7,982 nucleotides of DNA, taken from assembly GCA_002409445.1 (NCBI GenBank), contig DHNJ01000065.1, positions 1 through 7,982 on the forward strand. The letters run 5' to 3'. Below are positions 5,034 through 7,982 of the stretch, one piece after another; position 1 is the first letter of the stretch, and each line of letters starts with the position of its first letter. The stretch comes from Armatimonadetes bacterium UBA5419. Lineage in GTDB: Bacteria; Armatimonadota; UBA10988. A program made the translations under genes and the position numbers. The notes under the pieces were generated by a model. That model worked only from the letters and a program-made list of their open reading frames with translations. It was not told the DNA's origin and made no database searches.

Positions 5034-7679
5034 ATGATCAGCTTGCTCCTGCCCCTCTTCATCCTCGCGCCAGCCGAACTGGTTCGCCTCGACTTCACCC
5101 AAGCCCCGGACAACGCGGCGTGGGTCGCGTCGCACGACCTCGCCGAGCTGCGCACCACCCCCGAGGGCGTCGTTTTTGAGCTCACCGGCAGCGACCCCTA
5201 CAGCGTCGGGCCCGAGCTGACGATGCCTGCCGACACGCCGCTCTGGCTGACCGCGCGGCTGTTCAGCGAGAGTGGCGGCCGCGGCGAGGTGTTCTGGGCG
5301 GACCCGAACTTCCGCGCTGGCGCGGCGATGTCGTTCCATGTGCCCAAGGCTGAGTGGACCGAGGTCAAGGTCCCGCTGCCGGCCTTGCCGACGAACACGC
5401 GCCTGCGCTTCGACCCGCCCGGCTCCGAGGGCACCTGCACCCTGGCCTGGATGGCCCTGAGCGAGCGCACGCTGCGCGCCACGCCCGAGTGGCCGCGGCC
5501 CACCGCCGAGCCACTGCCGGGGGGCGCGCCGAGCCTCACCTCGGGCGAGCTTGTCCTCACCCACCACCCCAGCCAGGCCGGTGACTTCGAGCTGCGCTGG
5601 GCCCAGACGGTCCTCGCCCGCGGCCACAACCAGCCGCGCCTGGCCTACACCGACGACAACGACCAGCCGCAGTGGCTCGACCTGAGCGCCGCCGAGACGA
5701 CCGTCCGCGGCCGCGGCGGCCGCCTCGAGGTCACTACGCGCACCACCGATCCCGCCGGCGCCGAGTGGACCTGGACCACCATCTTCGCCCGCGGCCGCCA
5801 AGCCCAGCGCATCGATGTCGAGGTCCGCCTCGCCACGAGCGCCGACCGCTGGGTCGACTACGCGCCGTTGCTCATGCTCATGCCCGGCCTCGGCGGCTAC
5901 GGGCCGGCGCGCAATCAGGCCCTGCTCGCCGGCAGCGAGTACCTCGACGCGCCGGACTCCAGTTCCAGCGAGGACGACCTCGAAGGCGAGCAGAGCCAGC
6001 GCCAGGTCGTCGACATCGCCAAGTTCACCCAGCCGCTGATGGCCGTGCAGGCCCAAGGCCGCTGGCTGTCGCTGGCCTGGGAACTGCAGCCGGACGTCTG
6101 CGCGCTGTTCGACTCGCCCGACCGCCAGTTTGGCAGCGGGGCGCACGTGATGGGTCTGCTCTACCCCGGCTCCGACGGCAGCAACCGCCCCGAGTCCAGC
6201 CTCTTCCCCTACTCCGGCAAGCAGCTGAACGCGCGCCAGCCGCTGGTCCTGCGCGCGACGATCAACGCCGGCGAGGGCGGCAGCGTCGTGCCGGCGATCG
6301 AGACCTGGGTCGCCCAGAACCGCCTGCCCGCCTTACCCCGCTTCGACCGCAACCAGTACCTGCTCGACACCGCCGCCGGCTGGCTGGACACACCGATCCG
6401 CGAGGGCAACCGCTGGCGACACGCCTGGTGGCCCGGTATCCTTAGCTTCGGCCCGCAGGCCTCCGCCGACGGCGCGGTCTACATGGACTGGCTCGCCGGC
6501 CGCGTCCGCGACCGCGCGCTGGCCGACCGCCTGCGCCAAGCCGCGCTCGACGCGCGGAACGAGACACCCGGCGCCGGCCTCTACCACTCCTCGATCGGCC
6601 ACGTCGTCTACCCTGTGCCGCCGCTGGTCTACGGCGCGGTGTCGGAGATGCTGCGCGCCGCCGGCGAGCGTGGGCAGCAGATCCTCGGCCTGTTCGAGCC
6701 CGACGGCCGCGTCCTCTACCGCCAGGACCCCGACCGCCCCGACTACGGCCGCACCCACTTCGCCCCCGACGCCAATGGTCTGACCTCCGGCCACGTCGAG
6801 CGCCTGCTGGAGGCCGCCATCGTCACCGGCGACGACGCGCTGGCCCAGGAGGGTCTGAAGCGGCTGCGGGCGCTGCAGGCTTTCGACAACAGCGTGCCGC
6901 GCGGCGCGCAGACCTGGGAATGCCCGCTGCACACCCCGGACATCCTCGCCTCGGCCCGCCTGGTCCGCTGCTTCACCATGGGCTACGAGCTGACCGGCGA
7001 CACGACCTACCTCGACCGCGCCAAGTACTGGGCTTGGACCGGCGTCCCGTTCGTCTACCTCGCCCAGCCCACCGGCGGGCCCTTCGAGCCGTACGCGACG
7101 ATCGCGGTCTATGGCGCGACGAACTGGGTCGCGCCCAACTGGATGGGCCGGCCCGTACAGTGGTGCGGCCTGGTCTACGCCGACGCGCTGAGCCGGCTGG
7201 CCGAGCATGACCCAAACCCGGTCTGGACCCAGCTTGCCAGCGGCATCACCATCTCGGGCATCCTGCAGAACTTCCAGGCCAACGAGCCCGACCTGGTCGG
7301 CCTGCTGCCCGACAGCGTCGTGCCGCGCACCAGCGAGCGCCTGGCCGTGGCCATCAACCCCGGCACCGTGCAGGCCAACGCCATCCGCCTGCTCGATGGC
7401 GAGCCAGTCTACGACCATCACATCGACCGGCTCAACCAGCTGACCGTCCACGCCCCCGGCGGCCTCACGCTGCGTGACAGCCAGCCCGGGCGGCTGCGGC
7501 TGCGGCTGGCCACCTGGGCCGCGGCACCGGCTCAGATCCTGGTCGTCGGGCAGACCGCCGGCTGGGAGCTGCTCGTCGATGGCCGGCCCGCACCGCCGCC
7601 GGCCGAGGATGAGACCTGGCTGACGGGGCCCGTCGGCCGCGACATCGAGCTGCGCCGCACGCCAGCTAACACACGTTAG
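5034..7679 (+). CDS. Large exported protein, beta-sandwich plus probable alpha/alpha-toroid (glycan-active candidate)
   Basis: An 881-residue protein that I cannot assign to a named family. Residues 1-14 (MISLLLPLFILAPA) resemble a short signal peptide with Ala-Pro-Ala before the cut, although no Lys or Arg precedes the core. Residues about 16-145 form a jelly-roll-like domain (VRLDFTQ at 17-23; AWMALS ending it near 143). Residues about 160-420 are also beta-rich, with a short acidic linker DSSSSEDDLEGE at 308-319. From about 440 the sequence turns helical, with aromatic and acidic motifs typical of six-hairpin toroid glycosidases and polysaccharide lyases: RWRHAWWPG (460-468), YHSSIGHVVYPVPP (517-530), THFAPDANGLTSGHVERLLEA (574-594), WECPLHTPDILASARL (628-643) and NWVAPNWMGRPVQWCGLVYADAL (697-719). 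About 765-881 is a beta-rich tail. ATG 5034 with GGAG at 5021-5024 is preferred over TTG 5019. The next gene begins 9 bases after its stop, implying one transcript. Catalytic residues cannot be named; it could be a hydrolase, a lyase or a non-enzymatic binder. Confidence 0.8.
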   Translation: MISLLLPLFILAPAELVRLDFTQAPDNAAWVASHDLAELRTTPEGVVFELTGSDPYSVGPELTMPADTPLWLTARLFSESGGRGEVFWADPNFRAGAAMSFHVPKAEWTEVKVPLPALPTNTRLRFDPPGSEGTCTLAWMALSERTLRATPEWPRPTAEPLPGGAPSLTSGELVLTHHPSQAGDFELRWAQTVLARGHNQPRLAYTDDNDQPQWLDLSAAETTVRGRGGRLEVTTRTTDPAGAEWTWTTIFARGRQAQRIDVEVRLATSADRWVDYAPLLMLMPGLGGYGPARNQALLAGSEYLDAPDSSSSEDDLEGEQSQRQVVDIAKFTQPLMAVQAQGRWLSLAWELQPDVCALFDSPDRQFGSGAHVMGLLYPGSDGSNRPESSLFPYSGKQLNARQPLVLRATINAGEGGSVVPAIETWVAQNRLPALPRFDRNQYLLDTAAGWLDTPIREGNRWRHAWWPGILSFGPQASADGAVYMDWLAGRVRDRALADRLRQAALDARNETPGAGLYHSSIGHVVYPVPPLVYGAVSEMLRAAGERGQQILGLFEPDGRVLYRQDPDRPDYGRTHFAPDANGLTSGHVERLLEAAIVTGDDALAQEGLKRLRALQAFDNSVPRGAQTWECPLHTPDILASARLVRCFTMGYELTGDTTYLDRAKYWAWTGVPFVYLAQPTGGPFEPYATIAVYGATNWVAPNWMGRPVQWCGLVYADALSRLAEHDPNPVWTQLASGITISGILQNFQANEPDLVGLLPDSVVPRTSERLAVAINPGTVQANAIRLLDGEPVYDHHIDRLNQLTVHAPGGLTLRDSQPGRLRLRLATWAAAPAQILVVGQTAGWELLVDGRPAPPPAEDETWLTGPVGRDIELRRTPANTR

Positions 7680-7688
7680 GAGCCCCCG

Positions 7689-7982
7689 ATGACCCGTCCC
7701 TGGCTGCTCTGCCTACCGCTGCTTGCCCTGGCCGCCGGTCAGGCCCAGGTGGTCGACATCCCCGTCGACGACTTCGCCGACACCGCGGCCTGGAGCCTGA
7801 ACGCCGACGGCGGCGCGGGCCTGACGTGGGCGCACGACGCGGCCGCCGGCGCCGACGCGCCCGGCGCGATGCACCTGACCTACGCGCCGGCCGACGCCAA
7901 CGCCTGGGCCAACCTGGTTCGTGCGGTCGAGGCGCCGGACGACTGGCTCCCCCCCCCCCCCCCCCCCCCCATGGGGGGGGGG
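7689..7982 (+). CDS. Partial exported protein, cut by contig end
   Basis: The ATG at 7689 is preceded by AGGAG at 7678-7682 (overlapping the upstream TAG stop) with six bases of spacing, so translation is well supported and probably coupled to the 881-residue protein. Residues 1-20 (MTRPWLLCLPLLALAAGQAQ) form a good Sec signal peptide: Arg3, a leucine-rich core and an Ala-x-Ala-like end. Cys8 lies within the core, so this is not a lipobox. The mature part starts VVDIPVDDFADTAAWSLNADGG (21-42) and continues MHLTYAPADANAWANLVRAV (61-80). The 'DDF.D...W' opening is common at the front of jelly-roll carbohydrate-binding domains, and the neighbouring 881-residue protein opens in a similar way (LDFTQAPDNAAW). 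Only residues up to about 87 are trustworthy: from 7949 the frame runs into the C22-AT-G10 tract and gives meaningless Pro and Gly codons. Specific function cannot be told. Confidence 0.75.
   Translation, partial: MTRPWLLCLPLLALAAGQAQVVDIPVDDFADTAAWSLNADGGAGLTWAHDAAAGADAPGAMHLTYAPADANAWANLVRAVEAPDDWLPPPPPPPMGGG
7949..7982. repeat. C22-AT-G10 homopolymer palindrome at contig end, probable artefact
   Basis: The last 34 bases are 22 consecutive C, then AT, then 10 G up to the end of the window. The final 22 bases (7961-7982) are a perfect inverted repeat (ten C, AT, ten G). Nothing similar occurs elsewhere in the window, and the upstream coding frame is destroyed as complexity vanishes. Two-colour Illumina chemistry calls absent signal as G, so poly-G read tails and their reverse complement poly-C are a known cause of such contig ends. 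Confidence 0.85.

Noticed and set aside
5698..5726. GC-only CGGCCGCGG-type short repeats as an operator or recombination site
   Set aside because: They lie inside coding sequence and reflect Arg/Gly codons in GC-rich DNA; no regular spacing or flanking signature.
4965..6146. Long minus-strand open frame (393 codons) opposite the N-terminal half of the 881-residue protein gene
   Set aside because: It overlaps a gene with a better start, ribosome site and domain pattern; its translation is rich in Gly, Ala, Arg and Val without recognisable motifs. Such antisense frames are expected in GC-rich DNA with strong third-position bias.
6333..7451. Long minus-strand open frame (372 codons) opposite the C-terminal half of the same gene
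   Set aside because: Same reasoning: composition typical of a shadow frame, no family motif, no supported start.
7949..7982. Proline-rich then glycine-rich C-terminal tail of the last protein
   Set aside because: It is produced by the C22-AT-G10 artefact and not by normal codon use.

Overview
This is a GC-rich bacterial window (roughly 70 % G+C by eye). It is densely coding, with strong G/C preference at third codon positions, and holds four complete protein genes plus one partial gene at each edge. I see no rRNA, tRNA, CRISPR array, transposase or phage gene. The mix is a Gfo/Idh/MocA oxidoreductase, a DUF3160 protein, a LarA-type nickel-pincer racemase/epimerase homologue and several exported carbohydrate-type proteins with galactose-binding or jelly-roll-like N-termini. 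That mix resembles what is seen in saccharolytic, mostly uncultured lineages such as Armatimonadota, Planctomycetota or related environmental bacteria. This is inference from gene content and cannot be settled here.

Layout, left to right. (1) A minus-strand gene runs off the left edge (1-400); its N-terminus has a signal peptide and a domain like the N-terminal sandwich of alpha-L-rhamnosidase-type proteins. (2) After a 115-base divergent gap comes a plus-strand Gfo/Idh/MocA dehydrogenase (516-1502), whose best-supported start is an internal GTG with a GGAGG just upstream. (3) It converges, with an 11-base gap, on a minus-strand pair: a LarA-like enzyme (3670-4968) followed 59 bases later by an exported DUF3160 protein (1514-3610). 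(4) A compact 65-base divergent region (4969-5033) separates the LarA-like gene from a plus-strand series. That series is an 881-residue exported protein with a beta-rich N-terminal half and a probable alpha/alpha-toroid C-terminal half (5034-7679), then, after 9 bases, a second exported protein (7689 onward) cut by the contig end. (5) The last 34 bases are C22-AT-G10, which look like a sequencing or assembly artefact.

A reasonable but unproven reading is a carbohydrate or sugar-acid utilisation neighbourhood. Exported proteins would bind or cleave a glycan outside the cytoplasm. A cytoplasmic LarA-type enzyme would invert a 2-hydroxy acid centre, plausibly on a sugar acid, and a Gfo/Idh/MocA enzyme would oxidise or reduce a sugar derivative. 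The LarA-like protein keeps the spacing of the key cofactor and catalytic residues known from lactate racemase. The functions of the DUF3160 protein and of the 881-residue protein are not known to me. No clearly novel defence or mobile system is visible.
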